Source: Xenopus tropicalis
Lineage: Eukaryota; Chordata; Amphibia; Anura; Pipidae
Direction: 5' to 3'
Assembly: GCF_000004195.4 (NCBI RefSeq)
Contig: NC_030677.2
Location: 70,022,222-70,086,221, forward strand
DNA length: 64,000 nt
The first letter of the stretch is position 1; each line of letters opens with the position of its first letter. The notes under the pieces are model-generated. The model made no database searches. It saw nothing but the letters and a program-made list of their open reading frames with translations, and was not told the origin of the DNA. Below are positions 31,609-43,600 of this stretch, piece by piece. The position numbers and the translations under genes were made by a program.

Positions 31609-32979
31609 AGTCAAACACAAAAAACACACATATAAGGAAAAATTTACCATGCAGCCACAATCAAACATTAATTTGCACATAGCACAATATGTTCTGGTGT
31701 TGTTGCATTGCCATAGGTTTCTGGACTGCGTTTCAGTGTAGAGATCTGCTACTCGCCCCTTGAATACAGCGCTGAATGCATCATCAATGCTGTACTGGCA
31801 TAGGGTGGGAGGAGGAGACATGTAAACACCCCCTTCCTGCATCCTAACTTGCATGTCATTTAGGCGCACAAGTAAGGGAGTGGCACAGTCTGCAAAGGGG
31901 GCCTGTCTTTAACCCTGCCTTAAGGCATGCTGTAAGATGGCCATAAGTTGGAATGGATTGAGCTCTGCATGGATTTTTGATGAGGCACAGTGTAGACAGC
32001 AGGATTCCACAAGACATAAGTGATTGGTAAATGAGCACTAAGGAGCGTGCTTTGGAAGTGCTTTGGGTGATCTAGGGCTTATGCCATTACCTCTATAATT
32101 ACCTCTATAATTTTGATTAGCAATAATTAATGGGTGATAACCCATCAAAACAAATCTCATATAATAAAGAATACAAGGTTTGAGTTGTCAGTAAATATTA
32201 TTTAAGGCAACAGCATTACATGGCATACTAAGATTTAAAAGAGATATTAAGCTAATAAAAGAAGAAAGGTAGAAATCCTATACATTATAGGGAGCATCCA
32301 TTTACCCTGACACAGTGAAATTTTGGATGCAATGATCATGTTTATTTTCCACAATAAACAAGTTATTCCCAGAATTCATGTGTCATTACACGTACAATGC
32401 GGCCACTGAATCAGATTTTCACAGTCTGTCAGTCATCTGTCCTGATATTCGATGGCATCAGTTCCGGTGTTTGTTGTGTGAATGACACCTGAGTCAAATT
32501 CTTTAGCAGCAAGGGCTCTGCATCTGTTTGTGCACTGCACTGAGGGAACCTTGGAAATATTGCCCTAGTCAAGAGGTGATAGTAACTCCAGGGTTTGTAC
32601 AGTGCCCTGCATCAAAAGGCACAAGATCACTCAATTCGAAAGGCAGAAAGGAATAAGTGGCAATGAGCACAACTAAATGCAAATACGCAGAGCACATTAG
32701 GACATGTATCTTTAATAAAAGTAGTTTTAGAGGCAACTTACTGCAGGGAAAAGTGCAAGTTGCCCACTGTAAATTACAAAAATGAGCCCTTAATTGTTGT
32801 GGTCCCTGTATTAGCCCAAGGGAACTATAGCCCTTTAGTAGCAAAGTTCTGTGCCTATTCAGATTCCCCAATAACTCATCTACTTTTTATGTTGTATCAC
32901 AGCAAATGCTCTGTGCAGTCAGTTACTGAGTTTAGGGACCAACTCACAATATACTGTATATATACAATATAAATGTCAC
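31609..32979. other. Unique DNA, nothing definite
   Basis: GC content is higher at 31740-31960. Short frames have no domain. No repeat is recognised with confidence. Confidence 0.35.
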
Positions 32980-33315
32980 AATATCAGGCTGATTAGTAAT
33001 TAATTCAGATTATCATTATATGACAGCATAGAAACCAGTTCAATTAATATTAGAATTAAATAATCAGCCCTGTAGCATCAGAGTCTATGAAAGGAATACC
33101 TATTTTTCTGCTTAGTAACTTGTAATGGCTTCTCAACAGCTGCTCTGAGCACACTGAGCATGTGCAGTGTCACTGACACTCCTAACAAAATCCAAGATGG
33201 GGAGCTCCTGTGACAACTTGGAAGACCCAGATCATCACTGTTTTAGAGATACTGAAACTTTAGGCTGGTGCATTATGCTCAGTATATAAAATATAGCATT
33301 TCTAACCATATTCGA
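32980..33315. repeat. Probable dispersed frog repeat
   Basis: The stretch ctgagcacactgagcatgtg…tccaagatggggagctcctg resembles a common Xenopus interspersed element by memory. Its ends are not resolved and there is no second copy in the window. Confidence 0.3.
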
Positions 33316-33446
33316 ACTATGTCATGCATTATATAATTCTGTACTAAACAAATATTTCCATGTGCAGAAGTCACCAATATGACATCATGAAGGGCAAAAG
33401 TGCACTATTTATAAAGTCTAAATATACTGTATATTTTAAGTACATT

Positions 33447-33515
33447 TCTATCTATCTATCTATCATCTATCTATCTATCATCTATCTATCTATCTTTCTA
33501 TCATCTATCTATCTT
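33447..33515. repeat. (TCTA)n microsatellite with TCA interruptions
   Basis: tctatctatcta runs interrupted by tcatcta and tttcta. Confidence 0.95.
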
Positions 33516-35628
33516 TACTTTGTGCTAAAATCTAGCTTTTAGTTTTTAATAGCAGTTTACTCTTCATAATTGAAAATATTACCACAAACCAAAACTTTAC
33601 TTCAATAAACGTTCTGACAGTAAATTTGTGCTACAAAATATTGATTTGTCCCCGTAATCATTCCATTATCACAGAAAGCAATGCCATTAGGCTTCTTTAC
33701 CATTCAATTAAACTAATGATCACTCTTTCTTTATTGATGATTCTTCCAGAACATGAGCTAATTATGTATGAGTAGTTGAAAGAATGTTTCATGGTTAATG
33801 AGTTTTATGTGACTTACCGAAACTGTGGCATTGCATTTGTATTTCCTTGTATTTTCCAGCATCGGTTTAGTAAATGATGAAATTGTCCACCATTTAGCAG
33901 TTTCTTTATAAGCCATACACTAAACATGCTATTTGGTATTTAAAGTAGCATAATTGCTAATTTAGCATAGCCCTTAATAGCACTAAAGATATAATACCTT
34001 CAAGTAAAGGTCATGTAAAATTGCAAGCCAGGAAAAAAAAATATAAAATAAAAGGTACCGAGCACAAGGAAGAATGTATTTTTAATGCATCCAGCGACAT
34101 ACCAGATGTAAACATCCTGCATTAAGAAAATGATAAAACCAAGATGAAACAGAGACATCGTTTGTCAATAAAGTAGTCAATATATAGAGAGAGTATATTC
34201 ATTCACATGTAAATAAAAACTCAAAGTCTTCCGTAGCGTTATTAATCGCTTCTATGATATTGACAAACTCAAGTGGACAAACAAGTCCCTGTAGATTTTT
34301 TAAAAGAAGAAATCCAGTACTGATAACATTACCTCGACACAAAAAGTACAGTGTAAGCAAGTTTAAATGTTTCATGTATTTTAAGAAGAGATTCTATCAT
34401 GCAGACCTCACGTAACTTTATAGTGTCAGTTCTCATTTGCAGAGGTTAAAAGGCTTCCTGTTGACCCTTCTGAAAATTGCATAAAGAATGCATTTGTAAC
34501 CTATTTGGCAGTGTGAGCAGCTGGGCTACAATCACTTTTATAACCTTGGGGACCGGGGGTTATATTTAACAATCAAAAGGTGAAGAAGCAATTTTATACA
34601 AAATTCTTTTTGCATGATATACTTTCAGTATATAGCAGTGGTTAATAACGGCATGTTCTGAATGTGAATTAGTAATGGATACACCTATATTATGTTAGAA
34701 GGAGACTAGGTATAAAATATATTGTGTGTGTGTTGGTTCATCAATAATACAGTCCCTATAATGTCCCATGGCTGCATATAGAGAAAAAGCAAAAGCTTCA
34801 GAGGACTACTGTAAATCCTTTCAAAAAGACATGTGTCTGCAATTTTCAGCTGTACAAAACATCTATTTCAGAGGATAGTCATGTATAGGGTCAATTATTA
34901 TTCTTACTCTCCTCTCCAGCCATGAGATTTGTTTGTATAAATATAATAGTCACTTCCACAATGCCCTCTTCTGTACAGGATACAAATACAACTGAAGCTG
35001 TACCTGAACCAGCTTTATTACTTAATGGAAAATGAACAACAACCCTAGGCTGATTACCTTTCAAAACTTTAGCTAAATGATTCTCTTAATGGTATTGGTA
35101 CTGGAGAGTAATTGATGTTCATCATTCTATTTCTCAGTTAGTGCAATATCTATGATATTTCCAACATGCAATTACCATGCCATAAGGCGACCATTATCCA
35201 ATCATTCTGGCAAACAGCAAAAACAATTGGAGCTGTGGCTCAACTTCCTCATATGCCGATGCACCATATACTGACAACATGTCTAATTTCCATCCTGACC
35301 AATATGCATAAGGCTGAGTGCACGTGGAGCACTGACTCCACTACTCTTAACCTGCTTTTTTTTGAAGGCTAAGAAAAAATGTGCACTGAAAGCAGCAAAG
35401 CCAATGCTGGCCCTAACACGTGGATATTAGTTGAGACTGGCAAACCACTATATATGTGCCATAAATTTGTTTTGTACAATTGTATTGGTGTGTTTATGAC
35501 AAGCTTCTCATACATTAACAACTGATGGACTTAAGGCTGAGACAGCCAAGAGAAAGAAGCAGTGAAAAAGAGTGTTTTTTGAACATTCAACATACCTAGT
35601 TGCATCTGCTGCAATCACACCCAAAGTG
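33516..35628. other. Two kilobases of unique DNA, possible regulatory tract
   Basis: No repeat is recognised. Short frames show no domain. The 33600-34060 part has complex AT-rich sequence with several TAATnA-type homeodomain-like words, which are expected by chance at this composition. Confidence 0.35.
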
Positions 35629-35636
35629 CTGCTAGG

Positions 35637-36149
35637 TAGAGATGTAGCGAACTGTTCGCCAGCGAACAAATTCGCGCGAACATCGGGGGTTTCGCGAACG
35701 CATATGTTCGCGAACTTTCAGCGTATGTTCGCAGTTTGGGTTTGCGCCGCGTTTTCCGCCGCGTTTTTTATTGTCGCAAAAGTATTGTACAATACGCCAC
35801 ACAAGTCACACATGGCGTTTCTCCGCAAATCCCGTTTTCATGGTGTTTAGCGCGACATAGTATTTTCGCAAGAATAGCTTGCGTTTTTTGCGCAATGTTG
35901 TGCCAACAAAGTATCTTTCAGAGAAGTTTTTGCCCTTGATCCCCCTCCTCCATGCCACTGCCCAGGTCGTGGCACCCTTTAAACAACTTTAAAATCAGTT
36001 TTCTGGCCAGAAATGGCTTTTCTAGTTTTTAAAGTTCGCCTTCCCATTGAAGTCTATGGGGTTCGCAAAGTTCGCGAATATTCGCAGGTTTTGGCGTAAG
36101 TTCGCGAACATGTTCGCGAACTTTTTTTTTTAGGTTCGCTACATCCCTA
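35637..36149. mobile_element. hAT MITE, 513 bp, CpG-rich, with perfect 8-bp target duplication
   Basis: The ends are TAGAGATGTAGCGAACTGTT (35637) and ggttcgctacatcccta (36149). CTGCTAGG is duplicated exactly at 35629-35636 and 36150-36157. The interior is built from cgcgaacatgttcgcgaac-like palindromic words and is rich in CpG, so it is probably young. Open frames at 35572-35850 and 35736-35939 fall inside it and are not genes. Confidence 0.85.
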
Positions 36150-36157
36150 CTGCTAGG

Positions 36158-37681
36158 ATTATCAGAGTGGAGATGGCATCAGTACTGGTGTGACAATATG
36201 CCTATGACGTTCTTCCAAACAGGGTTGATGCCTTAGTATTCTACAGGTTGGTTTATTATATATAGGCTTACTACCTACACCTTCTGCAAAATACTGGAAA
36301 GGTGGCAACCCTAATCATATACTCTATGCTCTGGAGCTCAAATATTATCAGGTTAGCCAGCGTCTAAGTGAGAGACTGAAGTAAGAGATTATCAGGCAGT
36401 AGAAAATGCCACCAAGTTGTCTTGAGAAGGTTTACCCCCACTGCAAAGTGGATCTGAAGTATACCATATTCATAATTCAGTAAGTTTCATTAAGGAGTGA
36501 TGGGGTTGGTACTCGAGTAATTATAGCAAATACAGGGATCCAAGTGAGGGGTGATTGATAGAGTGCTATATACAGCCTGGGAGTTTGTATTGATTTTATA
36601 TATATAGGATCTTTATTTATTATTGCTTCATTTATTTATTTCCCTTCACTGTAAAAATTAAAGAGGCAGTATTTAAGTATCACTGATCATTCTCCACCAG
36701 ATTTGCAAGGATTCACACACAATTAAAAGGTTTCAATTCAATGCACTAAGCAGTAGGTATGCAATAAAGGTAATTTTGGGCGTGTCTGTAAACAAAAACC
36801 TTACATCTGTTAATTTTTACGCCTCTACAGCTGAAATATTGTCCTGTGTTTTTGGCTATAACTCTGAAATATAGATATTCTGAAGGAAACTCTTGCTTTT
36901 AAAGAATGTCTCTGGGATGTAATCCTTCCTCTGCAAGGTTCTGGGTAAGGTTAATGTGACATAAGCTTCAGAGCTACCCTTTCAAAGTCACCAGCTGTGT
37001 AGTACAGAGTATTAAAAAGATTTCATGTGATCCTTGCTGTTGGTCTTTGGAGAGAACAAATAACAAGGGATTAAAGGAAAGACTACACTGCAAGAATTTG
37101 TCACATTTATAATAAAAGCTTATGTATCTGTGGGTAGTGGACAGAACAAAGTTACAGACATGTCGACTACAGAATAAAATAAAGTCTTTATTTTCAGTGA
37201 TCACATAGACTTTATAAATGCTTTAGACATTTTACCAAAGGAGAAATATGTTCAATGGTTTCAGTACACACATCAATATATCTGAGTGCCATAATGAAGT
37301 TCACCTAGCTATATTAATACAACGTACATTCCCTTTGGTAAGTATACAGTTGCAATGAATTATTTAGCATGGATATTATAGAAAAAGTCAATGCCTTGTG
37401 TTTGTACTAACACAAGATTACAATTTTGGTTGGCTGGAGCTATCATTTGATGTATGCAAGAAGTTAAATAACCTTTGTGGGCATAAAATACAGCTGTAAT
37501 AGGTATGATATAATAATATTTTTCCATTTTTGTAGTCAGTTAACAGTCCTGCTGCATATTCTAAATTAAATATACATGTGTATGTTTCATGTTTTATGTT
37601 AAAAATCAAGCAAAATGGCCCACATCATAAACATTTGTTATACAAGTACAATAAAAAATGAACTGTTTCTCACTACATATA
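36158..37681. other. Unique AT-rich DNA, nothing recognised
   Basis: A fragment ctggaaaggtggcaacccta at 36294-36313 may be part of an old repeat. No gene. Confidence 0.35.
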
Positions 37682-37842
37682 GGGGAATATTTATTAACTT
37701 TGGAGACAAACACCACTGGTGATATTGCCTATAGCGACCAATCAGGAATTAGATTTAAACAGTCACAAGCTACAAGTTAGAAAACAAAAGGAAATATCTA
37801 ATTGGTTGCTATGCATGTCTACAATGTTAAAAAATAAACCCT
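37682..37842. mobile_element. MITE, about 161 bp, GGGG-ATATTTATTAA ends
   Basis: GGGGAATATTTATTAACTTT (37682) pairs with tgttaaaaaataaaccct (37842). gcctatagcgaccaatcag is mirrored by aattggttgctatgcatg, giving an inner hairpin. Ends and hairpin fit the Harbinger-like frog MITEs, but the flanks are worn. Confidence 0.55.
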
Positions 37843-38111
37843 ATAATGTGCTTAGGGTGCAGTACCCCCACCTATCACAGATTATTATCTGCTTAGGGTG
37901 CAAATATTTAGTACCTCTCCTAATATATTGAGTACCTGGGGTTTAATTTCCCACCGCCTCCCTGTATATAATTTACATTGCGTGCCATTACTCATTGTCA
38001 GTGTATAATGTGTTTCTAGTACCAATAGTCACTGGCTGTATAATGTGCCTGAGATACCACTAATGTCTCACAGTACAATATGCTTTAGGTGTCAGTACTT
38101 TTTGCTATAAG
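37843..38111. other. No feature recognised
   Basis: tgcttagggtgca occurs twice (37848-37860 and 37890-37902), a small direct repeat. Confidence 0.3.
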
Positions 38112-38361
38112 TTAAAGGACAAGGAAAGGCTAAGTCACTTGGGGGTGCCAAAATGTTAGGCACCCCCAAGTGACTTTAATCGCTTACCTTGTACCCCGGC
38201 TGGTGCCCCTGTTAGGAGAAAACAGCACCAGCCCGGGTACCTGTAGCGAGCGCTTCCTCCTTCCTGCTTGGTTTTGCCGGGACCCCCCAACCGGCGCATG
38301 CGCAGTACAGTGCCTAACATTTTGGCACCCCCAAGTGACTTTGCCTTTCCTTGTCTTTTAA
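38112..38361. mobile_element. T2-type MITE, 250 bp, with about 50-bp terminal inverted repeats
   Basis: TTAAAGGACAAGGAAAGGCT (38112) and the following aagtcacttgggggtgccaa to gttaggc are mirrored at the right end (gcctaacattttggcacccc to TTTTAA at 38361) with two or three differences. A third, inner copy of ggcacccccaagtgacttt right after the left repeat forms a local hairpin at about 38139-38177. The centre is GC-rich. Confidence 0.85.
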
Positions 38362-38610
38362 TAATGCACTTGGGATGGCAGGACCTCTTGCTGTATTATG
38401 TGCCACTACAGCATAATGTATGTCACAGTGAATCCTACCACCTATGGATAATTTGTGTCCTTATTTTATCTTAAGTTCTGTTATTTTAAATTCTGTTTCT
38501 TGGAATAATTAATATAATTGAGTTTGCAAGTTTGTCCCTAATAAGGGAATTAAAATGATATAAATGAAAAAAAGTAACAGCCACAAATATAAACAAATAA
38601 AAATCATAGT

Positions 38611-38925
38611 TCAGGTATGATAGCTGTTCTCAAGAATGCTTGGGACCCGGGGATATTTCCCTAATTTGGATAGTTATACCTTAAGTCTGATAAAAATCAT
38701 TTAAACATTAAATAAACCCAGAAGATCAATTTTGCTTTCAACAAGGATTAATTCAAATTTGGAATGGGGTTGAGTACAAGCTACTCTTTTATTACAGAGA
38801 AAGGGATTTTTTTAAAAATACATTTGAATTATTTAAGGGAGTCTTTGGGACATGGCTTTACTTTAAATCAAAACTTTTTGGATCAAGGGTTTCTAGATAA
38901 GGGTTTCCATACCTGTGATTGTGAA
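38611..38925 (-). repeat. TA-H MITE, minus orientation, near full length
   Basis: caggtatgatagctgttctc at the left and gataagggtttccatacctg at the right. The inside order (gttataccttaagtctgata, then attacagagaaagg) is the reverse of the plus-strand copies. Confidence 0.65.
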
Positions 38926-39070
38926 TAATATACTGGAGGATGGAAATAACTGTCAATACACTGTTGTAGTTGTATTTGGTTGGTGTTTCACATCTAATAA
39001 AGTTTAACAAACATATAGAGAATGTCAGTGCTGACGTTTTGTATAGAAACTATAAAAATTCATAAGATAT

Positions 39071-39470
39071 TTAAAGGAGTTGTAAAGCCATTTAAAAAAA
39101 AAAAAAAAAGCATATATAGGTAATATAATAATGTAATATATGTCTGTTAACTTTTTTTTACCTGTTTTGAGATAAAAGAGATTGTTTCTCTCTTTTCTCT
39201 CCCTTCATTATGATCCCCATTGAAGTTCAGTGGCTGTTGGCTGTCCTGCTCACATGTGATTTATTGGCAGCCCCTCTGATGCTTAACTGTAAGACAGGGG
39301 TCAAGGGTGTTTAACCCTCATATATCTACATATTTGTTCTGGAATTGCTGCCCCTCAGAGGACCAGTGAGTAGGATGGCCAGCGGCCGCTGAACTTCAAG
39401 AGCTATCAAGATGAAGGAAGAGAAAGGAAAGCTGCAGAAACTATCACTTTGTAGGTGCCCACAAACATTA
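39071..39470 (+). repeat. T2-type MITE, left part
   Basis: It starts TTAAAGGAGTTGTAAAGCC at 39071. The mirrored right end is not found, so the right limit is an estimate. Confidence 0.45.
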
Positions 39471-40339
39471 CTTTTAATATTTTCACTATTAGTACTAGTA
39501 ATAGGGCACACTCAATTTCTCCACGGGCATAAAAATGCTGGTGGACAGAACGCCTACCTGCTCCAATCTGCCGCATTTTGTAGATACACTAACATGCAAT
39601 GTATAGTGATGACAAAGGGCAGATTTAAGCCTGAAATGTACAGCTTTACATTTTCCCACTCCGTGTGCACACTGACAGGCACACTGACACACTGTGTCTG
39701 TGATAGGCAACTAATGCCTAATATAATTACTTGCTTCTTAAATAATTTTATTAAAAAGGATTATTTTTCCCAAACCCACAAATTCATGCTTCCTTATGTG
39801 TCCATTAACATGCAAGGCATTGTAGGAACTGGAGCCTTGGCTAGAGTAGAACTTGCTTCTGCTACATTGATTTAATTGTCAAAAGAAGCATAAATAAATA
39901 AATATACAAACCCTAATCGCTATCTAATAGGTATCTAAACAACTTTGCAGCTGGACTTGATTTGTTATTTTATTTCTCAGGTTATTAGCTTTCCTAATCT
40001 GCCTGCAACTGTAGATGCTATTTACAGTAGTTATCAGGGTCACTCAACCCAACAACCAAAAAGCAGGCTGACTCAGGTTTATTTTTACATCTCAATATTC
40101 ACTGCTGAATAAAAATAAATGTTAATAATTGAAACAATACAATAATAAGGGACAATAATAAGGGACAATTGGAAATTGTGTTAGAATACTACTGTAAGGG
40201 TCATATTAAAAGTTCATTTTAAGGTGAATGACTGTTTCAAATATTCCCATATTTCCATTGCTCACCTTTAATACATATGGTACAAAATTTGAAAAACTTT
40301 TTTATTTTGAAGAAACAAACTTTGCAGTTCTGCTCTACT
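39471..40339. other. No supported gene
   Basis: The 154-codon frame at 39411-39875 begins within the T2 fragment and shows only one hydrophobic run near its start. I see no family signature and do not call it. cacactgacaggcacactgac at 39668-39688 is a small direct repeat. Confidence 0.35.
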
Positions 40340-40508
40340 GGCCAGTCCAGCAATTTTTTTTTCTCACTCCAAATACACTAAAGCCAATGGCATTTTTTTT
40401 ATCAAGCTTTTTCTTACTCCAAATACATTAAAGTCAATGGTTTTTCTTGGTAAAATGTGAAATTTTGGCCCCAATCCATGCCTAGTGAAAAAGTTAACTC
40501 ATCACTAC
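40340..40508 (+). repeat. hAT-A variant MITE, right part
   Basis: Two direct units (actccaaatacactaaagcc; actccaaatacattaaagtc) precede aatgtgaaattttggcccca and aactcatcacta, which ends at 40508. Confidence 0.6.
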
Positions 40509-40574
40509 CCATGTCTACCATTCAGAGATTCGGCATGGGTTGATGGGGTGAAACATTTAGAAATCAGAATTTAG

Positions 40575-40682
40575 GCTCTTAAAGTTACCAGGAGCAGCTT
40601 CTTGCCACCCCTGTAAGCTGCAGGGATTTGCCACCTGAGACAATATTTCACCTTGCCTCAGGTCAGCAGTGCCCCTGTTAAC
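40575..40682. repeat. Fragment with internal inverted repeat, probable old hAT MITE
   Basis: gccacctgagacaata is mirrored by ttgcctcaggtc. agcagcttcttgccacccct and agcagtgcccctg look like parts of a frog CAGGGC-type hAT MITE. The ends are not proven. Confidence 0.35.
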
Positions 40683-41441
40683 AATAAGTGCTTAGTCAGG
40701 AGCAGGACAGGTCGAGGGCAAGTAATCTTGCCTTTCTAGTCTTTCTTGCTCATTTTTTATTCATTTCCTTTACTTGATCACCCACAATTTCTGTAAAGAG
40801 ATGGTTGTTATTAATGCTACTTTGTGTCTTCAGTAGCTTTGGTGAGGACATACTATCATTTTGTTGTTTACATTTGTGCATGTAGAATGCGCGGGATGAA
40901 CATCCCTTTTAACTCCTTTTACTCCCAATTGTTAATACTCCACAATACTCAGTATTGTGGAGAACTGCAGGTTCACACAAGTGGCCTGCTACAGTATTAC
41001 ACCTCTTGCAAATTAGTATCCTTATTGAATTAAGTCTTTGTTGGCTAAACAAATATTAGATTAACAGTATCCCTTCACCCTTGTTGTGATCATTTTTCTA
41101 ACAGTGGTCCATTACGTAGAGGGACTATTTTTGCACTGATAATGTACCTCACAGGGACCAAACCTTATGTAGCTTTAATTTCCCTGTTTGCCCTTTTTAT
41201 CTCAAGGAATAACAAAAACCATGGATTTTCATAATTTTTTCAGACAAGCACTATTTATTTATATTAATAAAATGGGTTTACTGTGCCACTAAAGCAAAAG
41301 ACAAAATAATTAATTTACCAAAGGAGTGGAAAGTACAAAACATACATCATGTTTTACACAAAACACAACATTCCTTCACAGATTTCTTGCATACTTTGAA
41401 TATAGCTAAATCACTGACCAAAACTTCTTCATTCAGAATCA

Positions 41442-41443
<2 letters not shown>
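40683..41443. other. Unique AT-rich DNA
   Basis: A small hairpin (ctccacaatactcagtattgtggag) lies at 40938-40962. No gene. Confidence 0.35.

Positions 41444-41485
<42 letters not shown>
41444..41485. repeat. (TA)n microsatellite
   Basis: About 21 TA units. tatagctaaat occurs both before (41401) and after it. Confidence 0.95.
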
Positions 41486-41486
<1 letters not shown>

Positions 41487-42601
41487 CTAAATAACTGTAG
41501 AACTGCTCAGCTGCTCTAGCTGCTTATAAAGGCATTTTATAACTGCTCTCTCGTTATTACAATTAGCTTTATGCTTTAAAAATACCCTAAAAGAAAAACA
41601 AAGGAAACATTTTCAGGCAATTTTTCAGATAATCGTGTCGCTATAATTGTAAAGTATTAGGTGCTTGGCGACAACTTAACCCTACCTGCTGGCACTTGTT
41701 CTGCAATATTCCTTTGTCTTGAAGAAGGTTTGTGTAAACTCTTATTTACCACTGAACATTCTTTCACATTTGTGACACTTGGCATAATTAACTCAGACAT
41801 GGCTTGAATTTGGAAGGCAAGAAAATGAGGTCCATAATTATGTACAGAACCTTTGTCATTGCTTGAATACAATATCTTTGGTTGCATCTGTTCAAACCCC
41901 TGCAAGGGCAAATTACTCTTGCTTTAATAATAATTGCTCAGACCTTATGTTCTAAACATCCAGCTTTGTAATGGAAAAGTTTTTAGACTGCATGCAAAGA
42001 GAATATCCTATTCAGACAGCACACCCAGGATGCCACTTTTAAATCCAATTTTACATGTATTTACTTGGCTTTGCTAGATATTAAGACAGTCTGTAGCTTA
42101 CTTCAAATAAAATATTGACATCGACAATCCTAGTTTTAGCAGATGTTCCACCGATCCAAAGGAAGATTTAAAATGTGTTTTGGACAGGCAGCCTGAAAAT
42201 TACTCCCTTGCAGATGAATAAGCTTCAGTACAAAGCACACTGTTGCAAGACTTGTAGTTTTGTATAACAGATAATGAAAAACCATCTGCTCAGTGTAGTT
42301 ATTTGCCAAGGAGCTGGTCTAGCATACAATTTTACTTTCTTGTATTAAAATAAGACAGTAATAAACCATTCCCCATAATAGATTTCTTTGAGACTTCATC
42401 TATTGTAAAAGGAAATGCTTTGTACAGTATATCTCTACCACATTAAGCTATGTATAAAAGCTAGAAATACAGATGGAATGAATGTTATTGTTGTGAAAAG
42501 TGACTACAGAAGTGCCCATATACTAAGTGTTGTGCCCTGAACTAGAAGACACGTTAATTGAGTGGCACCCCTATACTGAACCAAAACAACAACTAACGTA
42601 T
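41487..42601. other. Unique AT-rich DNA, nothing recognised
   Basis: No supported gene or repeat. Confidence 0.35.
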
Positions 42602-42890
42602 TTAAAGGAAAACTAGACCCCTGAACAATGGAGGGCTCTGAAAAAATATATCATATAAAACTACTGATAAGTAAAACCCTGCTTCATGTAAATTTTCATA
42701 AAATGATAAAAAAAAAAAAAAGTTGTCAAGTACTAAGGGATCCCCCTGGGATCAAATAATTCAGTTAAAGCTGCATTATTTCTAGTCAGGTGATCTCTAA
42801 AGGAGCACACAGACAAGCACAAAATTGTGGCTCAAGGTAAAGGATGTAAAATGGCAATGTTTACAGATATATATAATACAGAAGAGCCAT
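42602..42890 (+). repeat. T2-type MITE, left part
   Basis: It starts TTAAAGGAAAACTAGACCCC. No mirrored terminus is found downstream, so the right limit is approximate. Confidence 0.45.
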
Positions 42891-42912
42891 GAATATCCTG
42901 TTAATTATATAG

Positions 42913-43060
42913 TATATAATGCACCCCCTATTGTAAAATATGGGGATATTATAAGTCACATAGTTCATTGACCACATAAAAGCATGAGGCCGAAGGTCCT
43001 GGAATTTCAAGATTATTATAAGGATATAATCTACAGTTTGGTCATTTCCCCATTGTAAAT
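42913..43060 (+). repeat. Dispersed repeat, shared with 11738
   Basis: aatgcaccccctattgtaaa begins the shared block. The following cataaaagcatgaggccgaa segment is, by memory, typical of a frog repeat. No ends were defined. Confidence 0.4.
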
Positions 43061-43355
43061 GTTATCCTTGTAAATGTCATCTTCTTATGTCAGAATGTGC
43101 CATTTATAACTTAGCACATGTCCCTGCTGATCTTTCCAAGCAGTTCTTCCTCCAACCAGTCCCCCTCCCACCTGACTTCCAGCTCTTCCTTACTTACACG
43201 GTGCGCTCACTCACTCCTCCGATTTGCTTCCCTCAGGATTCACTCCCCCTGCCCCTTCTGTTGGTTAAGTATTTATTCTGGTGGTATAGTTTTCCTTTTT
43301 TTTTTTTGCTTTAAAAAAACAAAAAACTTCACTTAACTAGCAGATTTATTTTAGA
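43061..43355. other. Pyrimidine-rich DNA, no gene
   Basis: A C/T-rich stretch (43120-43265) creates overlapping open frames in two phases, a sign of compositional bias rather than coding. Confidence 0.35.
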
Positions 43356-43421
43356 TCAAAAGGTTAAACTTGATGGATCTGTGTCTATTTTAACCTAGAT
43401 TACGATGTATCTAATGTATCT
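43356..43421 (+). mobile_element. LINE 3' tail fragment
   Basis: aaggttaaacttgatggatctgtg… and the terminal atgtatctaatgtatctaac repeats match the CR1/L2-like 3' end seen at 8555-8605 and 51936-51979. Confidence 0.6.
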
Positions 43422-43442
43422 AACAAGATGGTTGCTAAAGTA

Positions 43443-43600
43443 AGCATGGTGGCTCAGTGGGTAGCACTTCTGCCTTGCTTTGTTGGGGTCCTGAGTTCAA
43501 TTCTAGTTTGGGACCATAGACACTAAGCTCCGCTGATGCAGGAAATGGTGTGAAAGACGTACAACATATAATCTTTGTAAAAGCGCTGCAGAAATGTGTC
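43443..43600 (+). mobile_element. tRNA-type SINE
   Basis: An A box TGGCTCAGTGG lies at 43450-43460 and a B box GTTCAATTC at 43495-43503, with tRNA-like spacing of about 34 bp. The body continues with ggaaatggtgtgaaagacgt, and the 3' part ttgtaaaagcgctgcagaaa resembles the L2-type tail at 51001-51025. Such tail sharing would let the SINE use the LINE machinery. It is not a functional tRNA gene. Confidence 0.75.

Noticed and set aside
33447..33515. Regular spacing like a CRISPR array
   Set aside because: It is a simple TCTA microsatellite without spacers, in eukaryotic DNA.
35572..35939. Two overlapping frames of 92 and 67 codons
   Set aside because: Both lie mostly within the 513-bp hAT MITE, which is defined by exact target duplications.
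37160..37180. Palindrome aaaataaagtctttatttt
   Set aside because: Short AT-rich palindromes of this size are expected by chance in this composition.
39411..39875. 154-codon plus-strand frame with a hydrophobic N-terminal run
   Set aside because: It starts inside a T2 MITE fragment, shows no family motif, and a hydrophobic run is expected in AT-rich DNA. No splice or promoter evidence.
43087..43336. Overlapping Pro/Leu/Ser-rich frames
   Set aside because: They result from a pyrimidine-rich stretch, open in two phases.
43450..43503. Apparent tRNA gene (A and B boxes)
   Set aside because: The cloverleaf is not closed and the body continues into a SINE. It is a tRNA-derived promoter only.
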